From Halichoerus grypus (lineage: Eukaryota > Chordata > Mammalia > Carnivora > Phocidae), in the NCBI RefSeq assembly GCF_964656455.1, contig NC_135714.1, positions 83,597,903 to 83,661,902 on the forward strand: 64,000 nt of DNA. The letters are read 5' to 3'. How positions within the stretch are numbered: position 1 is the first letter of the stretch; every line of letters begins with the position of its first letter. A program made the translations under genes and the position numbers. The notes under the pieces were generated by a model. The model worked only from the letters and a program-made list of their open reading frames with translations, did no database searches and was not told where the DNA came from. Positions 21,853-31,400 of the stretch are shown piece by piece.

Positions 21853-22426
21853 TTAAAATGTATTGCTGTCTTTATCTTCATTGCAAGGGAATACAATTCT
21901 GGATTCTTTATATAATCTAAAGAGGAAGGTGATTTCTTTGCCTTCTCAGATTGGTTTTATTCTTAGTGAAATAATCCATTGTACAAATTACTTTCGTTCT
22001 GGCTGTTCCCTAAGGGTTCATTCTTCTAGTAGAGATTGTATCTTCTTTCTCTTTTGCAACCACTTACACGGGCTACTTGAGTGTCCCTGCAATAGGACTT
22101 GCTACCTGTGCAAGCACCACACAGAATATGGCAAGCACTTTAGTGGTGGCGAAATGAAATGCTCCACTATCCGCAGGGAGAGATGTTGCAGGGCTGAGTG
22201 GATTATCCAGTGTGTGTCAACAGTGCAACCCCATTTGCCGTGTAAGCCCAGGAGAAAATTAATGTCAAGTCTTTTTTCTTAGGATAAACGTTTACATTGT
22301 ATAAGCCTTACATTCTCTCTCTCTCTCTGTCTCTCTCTCTCTCTCTCTCTCCCCTTTTGCTCTAGAGCTTGGTGAGGTAGGGTTGTTATAATGTAACACA
22401 TACATTATTGTTGCATATGTACATCT
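21853..22426. other. Intergenic; 139-codon open frame and TC-rich tract
   Basis: The open frame 21863-22282 on + has a Cys-rich part (ECPCNRTCYLCKHH) but no domain I recognise and no splice or promoter context. I treat it as chance or repeat-derived. A (TC)n tract follows at 22313-22350. Confidence 0.4.
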
Positions 22427-23575
22427 TAGTCTGCTAACTTGGGCAGCTGTAACAAAATGCCACAAACTGGGTGGCTTATAAACAACAAAAATTTCTATCT
22501 GGCTTCTGGAGGCTGAAAGTCTAGCGTGGTCTGGTGAGGCCTTTTTTCCAGGTTGCAGACTTTTCATTGTATCCTCACACGGCTCACACGGCAAAAGGAA
22601 GGAGGTAGGTCTCTGGAGTCGCTCTCTCTCTCTCTCTCTTTACCAACAGCATACACAGAAATTTAATAATTTGTTCAGTTGTCTGAATATGATATTTTCT
22701 TTTAATATCCCTGAGTGAACTGAAGGATAGGAAGTGGGGAATCTAGCCTTTGCAGAGCTAAAGCTCTGTATTTGCAGCTGCTGGCCCATTCTTCAGGAAT
22801 TGGTTTATGTATGCCAAAAGATATGCTTGCAGCACAAACTGTCCTACAAATCATCATAATAGCTTCCAAATAATTTGTTGATTTTTAAAAAATTTTTTGT
22901 GTGAGTTTTTTAAAAAATTTTATTTATTTATTTGACAGAGAGTCACAGCGAGAGAGGGAACACAAGCAGGGGGAGTGGGAGAGGGAGAAGCAGGCTTCCC
23001 GTGGAGCAGGGAGCCCGATGTGGGGCTCGATCCCAGGACCCCGGGATCATGACTTGAGCCGAAGGCAGACGCCCAATGACTGAGCCACCCAGGTGCCCCA
23101 ATTTGTTGATTTTTTGACTGTTGCGTGTGTGTTGTCTGACACAGCTGTCACTAGTCAAATGATACCCTTTTCGTGTCTCTGTTGACATGGAGGAGGATGT
23201 GTACTCCTCAATAACTTCCCCATCAAATTGATAGTCACTGGATGATGTATAGTCTCAGTACATGGAAAAACAGTCCATGGTGTTCAAATATTTCTGTGTC
23301 ATTTGCCAGTGTATTGAAGGATATGATAAAGGCTACGAATCAACAGCCAGATGAAGCGATCCATAGGGCAAGGCATGGGGAAAGGGCACAGAGCTTCCAT
23401 GCTCTCTCCAGGCATGCCATTCTTCCCCCACCTCCACGTGTTCACCATGGAGTCTCTTCTAAGGGCACTAATCCAATCATGAGAACTATTCACCTCCCAA
23501 AGGTCTCATAATACCTTCACTTTGGGGGTTAGGATTTCAACATCTGAACTTTCAAACATTCAGATCATAGCAATA
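22427..23575 (-). repeat. MaLR-type LTR, in two pieces
   Basis: 22427-22615 reads TTAGTCTGCTAACTTGGGCA and AATGCCACAAACTGGGTGGC. 23455-23575 reads TCTTCTAAGGGCACTAATCC and TTTGGGGGTTAGGATTTCAA. Both are complement landmarks of one MaLR LTR family, the same as at 17143. About 840 bases of other sequence, including a Can-SINE, separate the pieces. Confidence 0.7.
22887..23099 (-). repeat. Can-SINE
   Basis: TTTATTTATTTATTTGACAG start, GAGCCACCCAGGTGCCCC end. AATTTGTTGATTTTT flanks at 22872-22886 and 23100-23114. Confidence 0.94.
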
Positions 23576-23775
23576 CAACATATAAATGTAAGACATTACA
23601 GATAGCTATTACACAGCACAATGTAGAAGCCATAATGTTATGTTTATTGTACAAGTGAAGAAACTGAAGTTCACACAAACTATTACTTGGCAAAGGTTAC
23701 ACAGATAATTCAAGGTAAAGCCAGGTTTCCACCTCAAGTCTGATTTCAAGTCTAGTGAAACCTTTCCATTTCATC
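23576..23775 (-). repeat. MIR
   Basis: TACAAGTGAAGAAACTGAAG, GGCAAAGGTTACACAGATAA and CAAGTCTGATTTCAAG follow complement-strand MIR order. Confidence 0.7.
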
Positions 23776-24011
23776 TTGGCTCCCATCGCCAAGACCTGTG
23801 ACCAAGCAAGTTGAGGTAGCTTCATGACCTGAAGCAAGTTGTACCCTTTACAGAAATGCAATTCAGGCCTGTTGTATCACCAAGATGGGTCTTAAAGTTT
23901 GCAAGATTCAGACATATGGATCTGCATTTGTGAATCCCCATCACACACTAAATCATTTCTCATTGTCAGTGTATGCATTATACAGATCTCGACCTCAAAA
24001 TTCTCTGGACA

Positions 24012-24626
24012 GGGGTGCCTAGGTGGCTCAGTCATTAAGCTTCTGCCTTCGGCTCAGGTCATGATCCCAAGGTCCTGGGATTGAACCCCAAGTCGGGGCT
24101 CCCTGCTCAGTGGGGAGCTGCTTCTCCCTCAGCTGCTCCCCCTACTTTTGGGTTCTCTGTTAAAGAAATAAATAAAATCTTTTTAAAAAATTAAAAAGTA
24201 AATGAGATAAAAAAAATTAAGTGCCTAGCATACTACCTGGCATATAATATTCACTCAAGAAATGATACCTAGGGGGACCTGGGTGGCTCAGATGGCTGGG
24301 CGTCTGCCTTCGGCTCAGGTCATGATCCCAGGGTCCTGGGATAGAGCCCCACATCGGGCTCCTGGTCCGGCAGGGAGCCGGCTTCTCCCTCTCCCTCTGT
24401 CTCTCCCCCTGCTCATGCTCTCTCTCTCTCTCTCTCTGTATCTCTTTGTCTCAAATGAATAAATAAAATCTTCAAAAAAAAAAAAAAGAAATGATACCTG
24501 ATGTGGGGCTCCTTGCTCAGTGGGGAGCCTGCTTCTCCCTCTGTCTGCTTCTCCCCCTGCCTATGCTCTCTCTCTCTCTGACAAATAAATAAAATCTTTA
24601 AAAATATATATATTTAAAGAAAAAAT
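24012..24626 (+). mobile_element. Composite SINE insertion (SINE + MIR-like tail + SINE 3' half), with a later SINE inside
   Basis: The outer flanks TTCTCTGGACA at 24001-24011 and 24627-24637 are identical and look like one target duplication. Between them lie: a full Can-SINE (24012-24205); a MIR-like tail (TAAATGAGATAA, AAGTGCCTAGCATACTACCT, CTCAAGAAATGATACC); a second complete Can-SINE at 24271-24485 with its own perfect duplication; and the 3' half of a third (24500-24626). No TTCTCTGGACA follows the first SINE's own tail, so the whole may have inserted as one transcript. Confidence 0.6.
24271..24485 (+). repeat. Can-SINE nested in the composite, perfect 14-bp duplication
   Basis: AGGGGGACCTGGGTGGCTCAG head and AATAAATAAAATCTTC plus poly-A tail. 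AAGAAATGATACCT at 24257-24270 and 24486-24499 is identical. It sits in the MIR-like part. Confidence 0.95.
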
Positions 24627-24639
24627 TTCTCTGGACACC

Positions 24640-24949
24640 AACATTTCCAATACCCAGCTTCAGGAGAAGGGAAATTTATGTGATTTCACAGACTGGTGAC
24701 AAACACCACACAACTTGTCCTTTCCATAGTCTTGATGTGTGAAATTCCACATCTGGGCATTTTTTCCTTTGTAGCCTGATAATGACAAATGCGCTTTGAC
24801 ACCTTAGTGTAGATGAATTCATAAGAAACATTCCTTAAAGCAGGTATGTACAGGGTATAGAAAAAGTGTTAGGAAACAAAGCAGGAATATAGGAAAATTA
24901 ACTGGTGAACCAAAAAGAGCAGGTGGGCAACTATTACAGTTTTGCTTAC
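24640..24949. other. Intergenic, no gene seen
   Basis: Unassigned sequence between the composite SINE and the MLT1-like LTR. Confidence 0.4.
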
Positions 24950-25398
24950 TGTAATGCACTGAATTACATCCCCTAAAAGATAATGTTGAAGTCCTAACCC
25001 CAGGTCCTTATGAACATGACCTTATTTGGAAATAGGGTCTTTACAGATGTAATCAAGTTAAGATGAAGTCATATTGGATTGGGGTGGGCTCTAAATTCAA
25101 TGACTAGTGTCTTAATAAGAGAAAGGAGAGGGAGATATGGATACAGAGGAGACACAGAGAAGAAGGCCATGTGAAGACAGAGGCAGATATGTGAGTGATG
25201 CAGCTAAAAGCCAAGGAATACTAAGGATTGTGGGAGCCCCCGGAAGCTAGGAAGAGGCAAAGAAAGATTCTTCTCTAGAGCCTTCAAAGGGAGCATGCCA
25301 ATAACTTGATCTCTGACTTCTGGCCTCTAGAACTGTGAGAGAATAACTTTCCGTTATTTGGTAATTGTTATGGCAGCCTCAGGAAGCTAATTTATCTG
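24950..25398 (+). repeat. MLT1-like LTR (ERVL-MaLR)
   Basis: GTCCTAACCCCAGGTCC, GACCTTATTTGGAAATAGGG, TCTTTACAGATGTAATCAAG, AAGGCCATGTGAAGACAGAG, and GACTTCTGGCCTCTAGAACT occur in MLT1 order over the full LTR length. No internal viral sequence is present. Confidence 0.85.
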
Positions 25399-25752
25399 CT
25401 TAACACCCCATCCTCAATTTTAAGTTTATTCTGTGGGATAATTTTGAATTTGAAATTTGATTTAATCCATTTTACTAAATAATACTCTTTTTTGTTCCCA
25501 AAATATGTCATGATGGCTCTACTCTTTTAACAATCCTATCTCTCCATTCTTTCATCAATGGGGTACCCCACCCCCACTTCCCCACACCCCACATTCACTC
25601 TGTGAATGTTCACATCTGCCCAGTAAAGAAAACTACTCCCCTAACACTTTTTTGTTTCATGGAAGTTTGCACTCTTTATACTCATATGAGTGGCAAAAAT
25701 AATTTTACGTACACTATATATTCATCTACTAAAATATAATGTTGAAAACATT
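25399..25752. other. Intergenic, no gene seen
   Basis: AT-rich, with a C-rich patch at 25562-25592 (CCCCACCCCCACTTCC). Confidence 0.4.
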
Positions 25753-25766
25753 TCTAATAATGTCTT

Positions 25767-25964
25767 TTTTAAATAGAAGTATTTAAAAAAATATTTTATT
25801 TGAGAGAGCGCGTGCGCGTGCGCGGGGCCCCTCAGGGCAGAGAGAAAGGGAGAAGCAGACTCCCCACTGAGCAAGGAGACCAATGCAGGGCTCAATCCCA
25901 GGACCCTGGGATCATGACCTGAGCTGAAGGCAGACGCTTTACGACTGAGCCACCTAGGCGCCCC
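25767..25964 (-). repeat. Can-SINE, last one before the NFKB1 promoter
   Basis: TTTTATTTGAGAGAGCGCG start with an alternating GCGCGTGCGCGTGCGCG stretch (25807-25823), and GAGCCACCTAGGCGCCCC end. TCTAATAATGTCTT flanks at 25753-25766 and 25965-25978. Confidence 0.94.
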
Positions 25965-25979
25965 TCTAATAATGTCTTA

Positions 25980-26859
25980 TAAATAACGCCATGGGGTTTC
26001 TAAAAAGTCATTGTCTTTAATCTTTATAAAATTTCCTGGATTCCAGTTGTACAAATAACCTCTGGGAGTTAAATGAAATTGCTTCAAGGTAGATTGTTGC
26101 TTGATTCCAAAGCCATTGCAGAGACTTGCGCCAAGCCCAGTCAAAATGGATCTCTACACCCCTGCCAAACACTCCTTTGAGAACCCTGTGATTGCCTCGG
26201 GGAGGGGAGGGAGGGAGGAAAGGGGGCTGGGAGCGGGCGTGAAAACAATGGCCAACTTGCAACCGCAATCAAATGCCATAGCAACACCGCGTGGTGATTG
26301 CGTGATTATTAGGGTTTTTAAAGTTAAATTTACACAGTTGTCACGGAACCCAGTGGTGAGATAATGAGCTTTACAGTATCTATTTCAGCTCAAGGTTTCT
26401 TATTCTGGGAGGTATTCTATCCTAAGGTATCCCCAGCCCTTGCCTAGCAAGGTGCCAGGCACGTAAAGCAGCCCATAAGCTATTGAATGGTGGTCACAGG
26501 GAGACCTGTCTGCCTGCCGGTTCTAATAGTGCTCTCTCCAGAAAAAAAGAAAAAAACTCCCATCCGCTGGATCAGTATTCTCTTTATCAGCTGTGAACCA
26601 AAAACTATTGCTACCACCATTACTATAATTCTATCCACGGTAATTATCATAAAGGCCTGACAACACCCTACAGATGAAAGTTCTGAATAACTGTCATGAC
26701 CAGGAGATTTAAGACCTCGCCAAAAAGCAGTTGATGTTCAGAATCCACTGGACAGAAGTCAGTTATGATATAGCAATCCCAATTTAATCTGTGGAGAGAT
26801 CTGTGTAAATGAGACAACTTAAAAGGAATATATAGACGAGATTTCTTTTTATACACAGC
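25980..26859. other. Unique sequence upstream of the NFKB1 CpG island
   Basis: No repeat could be recognised across this 0.9 kb. It includes an RFX/X-box-like GCCATAGCAAC at 26275-26285 and a purine-rich GGGGAGGGGAGGGAGGGAGG at 26200-26219. It could hold distal promoter elements; there is no coding evidence. Confidence 0.45.
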
Positions 26860-27292
26860 ATGCTTGGCTCCAGGCCGCCCCATCATCCCCTCCAGATGCT
26901 TGGGCCTGTCCTTAGGGCTCTGGACCGCCAGACTCCAACGGCCGCGCAGCCGCCGCCTCCGCGCCGCCTGCCTCCCGGGACAATTCGGCCCCACAGAAGC
27001 TTCCAGGGGGGCGTCCCCGTCCGCTCCAGCCCTTGAGGCTTTGGGAGCGCCCGCTGGGGAGCCGGAGCTCCGCTGGGCACCCGGGAGTCCGGGCCACCGA
27101 AAGCGCGCCCCCAGTCCTGCGTCCCACAGCGGCCCCGAGGGGCAGGAGCCGAGCTGCGCGGCGAGGCCGGGCCGGGGGCGCACGGCGCCCCCAGAAGTGC
27201 GGGCTTCCCCCACCCCCGGCGGCGACCCCACCTCCCGCCCCCGCTGCGTGCGCGCGGGTGTCCGTCTGTCTGTCTTCTCTCTCGACGTCAGT

Positions 27293-27302
27293 GGGAATTT
27301 CC
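27293..27302 (+). promoter_or_regulatory. Kappa-B site in NFKB1 promoter
   Basis: GGGAATTTCC fits the GGGRNWYYCC consensus at every position. It lies about 75-80 bases upstream of the inferred start of exon 1, within the CpG island. It would let NF-kappa-B dimers drive the p105/p50 gene, the known feedback loop. The match is direct; function is inferred from position and family knowledge. Confidence 0.75.
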
Positions 27303-27303
27303 A

Positions 27304-27315
27304 GCCAGGAAGTGA
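27304..27315 (+). promoter_or_regulatory. ETS-like site next to the kappa-B site
   Basis: GCCAGGAAGTGA contains the GGAA core with AGT 3', as in ETS-family sites. It begins three bases after the kappa-B decamer, so the two could be bound together. ETS control of the human promoter is described; this exact site is a sequence match only. Confidence 0.5.
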
Positions 27316-27374
27316 GAGAGTGAGCGAGAGAGAAAGAGAGAGAAGTGCACCAGCGAGCCGGGGCAGGAAGAGGA

Positions 27375-27786
27375 GGTTTCGCCACCGGAGCGGCCCGGCG
27401 ACGCGCTGACAGCTTCCCCTGCCCTTCCCGTCGATCGGGCCTCTCGCCGCCGCCGCCGCCGCCGCCCTCGGCCTGCGCCCAGCCGCCGGCCCCGCTCCGA
27501 GAGCCAAGCGCAGCCCAGGCCGGAGCCGCCGCGGCCGGGAAGGCGGCACTGCCGCGGCCCGGCCACCGCGCGCCCTGCGCTTCCCTCCGCCCGCGCTGCG
27601 GACATGGCGCGGCGCTGACTGGCCTGGCCCGGCGAGACCGCGCGCCCGCTCGCCCGGACCCGACCCGCACCGGACCGGCTCCGGCTCCGGCCGGCCGCTG
27701 CTTCTTCCTTCGCCGCCCGCAGGCCCGCGCCGCCCGGGAAGGGAGCCCACAGGCGCAGAGAGGCCGAGCGCGGACTCGCCACCACG
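27375..27786 (+). other. NFKB1: NFKB1 exon 1, non-coding (5' UTR)
   Basis: The stretch from GCCACCGGAGCGGCCCGG (27378) through GACAGCTTCCCCTGCCC to the GCGGACTCGCCACC run matches the GC-rich 5' leader of human NFKB1 mRNA as I remember it. The 3' border is ACCACG followed by GTAAGC, a good donor at 27787. The exon holds a single ATG, at 27604, which opens a four-codon ORF and not the main frame. The 5' end is uncertain by tens of bases because no TATA box or cap-site data fix it. Confidence 0.85.
27604..27618 (+). CDS. Short upstream ORF (4 codons) in NFKB1 leader
   Basis: ATG GCG CGG CGC TGA is the only ATG in exon 1. Its context is strong (G at -3, G at +4). After splicing, its stop lies about 175 nt before the main start, far enough for reinitiation. 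As I recall, the human leader has the same ATGGCGCGGCGCTGA, which suggests conservation. It could lower p105 translation, but nothing in the window shows that it is translated. Confidence 0.5.
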   Translation: MARR

Positions 27787-28338
27787 GTAAGCCGAACTCC
27801 GGCCAGTGGGGGCCACGCCGGGGACGTGTGGCCCGAGTCCCGCCACCTACCCGCCCCGCACCCCCTCTAGCCCTGTTTGGACTTCCTCATTCCTGCGCTA
27901 ACCGCTGGGCTAGACCGGACGGAGGACTAGGTTGACAGTAGTTGAGAGGCACATGGGCTTGGAGAGAGGGGCAAAAGGCACATCTGGACTTCGCAGGGGC
28001 TTGTTGGCCAGAGGGCCGCTGCTGCCCGGGCCGTCCTTCCTCCTCGCGTCCCAATGCCAGGCGGGAACGGGGACCTGTGAGGGAACTCTCGCAAACTTTT
28101 TTTTTTTTTTAATGTTCACCCCCACCCCCAGCCCCTCCTGGCGGGTGGCTTGAGGGTTGAGGTGAGCTTCGGAGAGGGGAAGGTGGTTGGTGCAGTGCTG
28201 AACCAGATTTCACCTAAGGGCGTTCCATGAAATGAAAGCAGAAGTGTATGTCAGTCCTCTTGACTGGGAAAGCCCTCCCCAGCTCCCTCAAATTGAGTAG
28301 AACAGCCTCATTCCTTCATCTCCTACTTCAAAAAGAAC

Positions 28339-28340
<2 letters not shown>

Positions 28341-28405
<65 letters not shown>
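28341..28405. repeat. Compound (TC)n(AC)n microsatellite
   Basis: About 17 TC units run directly into about 15 CA units, 0.55 kb inside intron 1. Uninterrupted runs of this length are normally polymorphic. Confidence 0.97.
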
Positions 28406-28406
<1 letters not shown>

Positions 28407-31400
28407 GACCAACCAGGACGTAATGTATTCACCTACTATAGGATCCGTATCTTTGTTTTCAAAAATCAAGGAGGGCCTGGTACTGACCCTACAGGGCCTG
28501 GCATTTGAGAAAAGAAATTACCTACTTAGAGCACTTTTTAGCCACTGATTATGTAAAGCACTTGGACAACAGCACCGTGTATCATGCATGACCTCGAAAA
28601 CAAAAATAATGATATAAACAAAGCCTATCCTCAATACAAGTTTTCTTATGGTCTTTAAAAATAGATAACAGTGGAGGTGTTTGCCCTGATCTATTGGTCT
28701 ATACTGACACCTAAATGGGACTTGATGATATAGTACTTGATTACCAAGATTTAAGACCTTTTCATTGACTTCGTTAAGTAGGGTTTTTCAGCATTGCAGC
28801 TTATTAAGTAACTGTATTTAACTTAAAGATTTTGTTATAAAGCCCATAATCTGAGAACATGACTAGAGTTTTACTAAAACATTTAATAACTCTGGCATAC
28901 AAATGTTTTATAAACTGGTGATCTTTGGTAAACACTGAAGCTTGGGATCAAGATGTCCAGTGCTTATTTTTCTAGCAAAACATCTCAGTAGAATATTCTT
29001 GAGTAGTTTAAATTGCATAGTGTTTGTTAAAACTAAAACGGACTCTTAATTAGAATAAAGTTCTTAGCTGAAGTATGTTGTTTTCCTAATTTTAATATTG
29101 TGCTTTCTAGAGATGAATCCTTTTACTGTTTGATGCACTAAAGAAATGTACATAATTTAAAGCAAAGTATTTTTTGAGCTTATGAGCTTGGGAAGATAGG
29201 AAATACAAAGATTTGTTTCCTGTAGTATTTTACATTTATTATGTAATTAAGTTGCTAAGGGGAGTTGAACATATATCATAAATGGAAACATGAAATCTCC
29301 TGAAATTATTCATCCATATTGATATACCTGCAACTCCCCAATGCCCTCTGGAGCTTGTTTAGATAAAATGTCTTCCTGGGCCACAGCCTACTGGACAAAT
29401 GTGAACACAAAGAAAGGCTCATTATGTGTAGATTTAATGCTGGCACTGAAATACTGCTCGCTGTGAATAGTAAATCACTTCTAACCTGTTTGAAAGACTT
29501 TTTAAAGGAAATATTATAATCCTATTAGGTGTTGGTGGATTTGACAGTTAGGGTTTGAAAATCTGTTATCTTTGTTTTCAAATTTCAATTTGATCTTATG
29601 TTCCGCAGCTGGCATTCAGATGGGCTGAATAAACACCCTGTTTTTCAAACCCAGTTAGTAAATACTAGAGTATACATACAAAAATAGTTGTTCCCCTTTG
29701 TAAGCACTACTTTGATCTTCACACTTCCTTCTTACTTCTACCTCTTAAACAAGTTCATCTGTGATGACTGAGTTGCCTTTGGTAAAAAGCTTAGTCTGAA
29801 ATAGCTAGAATGTTAGATTTAGTGATCATATTCCTCCTATTTCTCTTGTCATCTTCCTTGGAACAAACTGAAGCTAGTTTAAGAAACTAATATTTAGGCA
29901 GGTTTTTACTACTACTTTCAGACTTCCAGATAATTGGTGAAGTAAGTTACTACCTTCATTTTCCCAGATTGCTCATTGTGGTAGATAGAAGGTCTAGATA
30001 AAGACTTGGCGGCTGCAGGAATCTTGGACTGTCATTCAATCAGCAAGATCTTTTTTTTTTCTTTTTTACCTAATTTATGAGAGGTATTCCCCTGTTGAAG
30101 AGGTGAAAGTTCTGGCTTCTGGGGGGAAGTGGTTACTTCATAACCTTCAATTAGTTTGAACTTGGGAGAAGTAAGAACAGTATTGACATTTTAAAATAAT
30201 AAGTTAAAAAAATGTGAGTTTCCATATGGATTTTGATAAAGTAGTGAAAATATTTTTTTCTTCTTCAGAATTTCTTAGAAGATGTGTTCTTCTGGGCATA
30301 GAGATGGCTGCAATAGAAAGTGTGTCTGGAAATGCAGAATAGTTTAACCAATAGAGGAAATACTCAGATTATGCTCGCCCAGTCTACAGATTCAACAGGA
30401 ATCACATTAGCAGGAATGGATGCATAAGAATCAATGGCTATGCAAATTAGCAGGGCGATTGTTTTATTGGTTTTCTGTTTATAGTATGAATCATCTAAGG
30501 TGGCAAGATCGTTACATATTGTAAGAACAGAAGGAGGAAGAGAAGGAAGAAAAGAATTTTAGTGTCGTAGGACAATTTTAAATGTTCTACTCTTACATCT
30601 ACATTTATGTCTGATTAGAGTTAATTGACAACTGCTTCTTGGTGACCGGTAAACCACACTGAAGCAATTTGTGCTGCTTTCTGGGAATTAATTCTCATTT
30701 GCACTCTTGCAACTTCCACAAATCCTGAACTCCCCTGTAATGTTCTTAGAGGTGAGCAGGTAAACCATCAGAAGCATATATACCCCTATGAGTTGACCCT
30801 GTCACTTAGGTGACCTTGGGGATTTTCAAGAACTAGAAGCATTCAGCCTTAGGAAGGAGTGTTTGGACTTGTGTCACAGTCCTACAAGTTGGTTTGGCTC
30901 CTTGACTTTTTTTTTTTAAAACAATGAAGATTAATATTTGAAACCACATAATTTGGTAAAGTTAGTAGAGTAACATAACTGAGACTCTTATCTTTGTAAA
31001 ATTTCATTAATGAGTATCTAGTGTCTCACTATTGAAAAAAACAGCATTGTTTTCATGATGATAAACTTGCTTTGGACCTTTGGTCTCTGCTGTATTAAAG
31101 AGGGTATTCCTGGGTGTAAATTAATGTGCTGTCTTTCATATTTTGGGTGAGGTTGATAGACCTACCCTTGAAAATCAACTAATAGTTTAGAAAATAAGTT
31201 GTGAAATAATATTTTATTGCCTCACTACAAATAATTTAAAGCCTAACAGTTTTACATAAAAGTAGTATAAGATGTCATTTGTTAAAGATGATAGAATCCT
31301 CAAGAGTAGATTATGAATGAAAACATTTAGAGTATTAATCATAAAAATATCATTGTATTTTAAATTTTAAAAAGAAATCAATTAATTATTATTCTCTCCT

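Larger units (their letters stand above)
26860..27930. promoter_or_regulatory. NFKB1: CpG island with NFKB1 promoter
   Basis: A sharp change from AT-rich repeat DNA to about 1 kb of GC- and CpG-rich sequence, ending just inside intron 1. No TATA box is evident at a suitable place upstream of exon 1. Visible motifs: a GC box CCCGCCCCC at 27234-27242; a CRE-like CGACGTCA at 27283-27290 (one base from consensus); a perfect kappa-B decamer GGGAATTTCC at 27293-27302; an ETS-like CAGGAAGT at 27306-27313; and a weaker kappa-B-like GGGCTTCCCC at 27201-27210. Autoregulation of NFKB1 by NF-kappa-B and control by ETS factors are established for the human gene, so these sites are plausible. Occupancy in this species is inference. 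Confidence 0.9.

Noticed and set aside
21863..22282. 139-codon open frame with a Cys-rich part
   Set aside because: No recognisable domain or splice context. The C-x-C and C-x2-C spacing is not a known zinc-finger pattern, and the area is surrounded by repeats.
1..26859. Exons of the neighbouring gene (SLC39A8 lies upstream of NFKB1 in human)
   Set aside because: No frame here resembles a ZIP transporter or any other known protein; in human the gap between the two genes is longer than the upstream part of this window.
26668..27846. 392-codon open frame on the - strand across the NFKB1 promoter (also 252 and 165 codons in the other - frames, and 181 and 196 codons on +)
   Set aside because: CpG-island sequence is so GC-rich that stop codons are rare in all frames. 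The translations are Arg/Gly/Ala/Pro-rich low complexity with no domain, and several frames are open at once, which is the mark of composition and not of coding.
30440..30447. Octamer motif ATGCAAAT in intron 1
   Set aside because: A single 8-mer is expected by chance about once per 30 kb on two strands; no neighbouring motif strengthens it.
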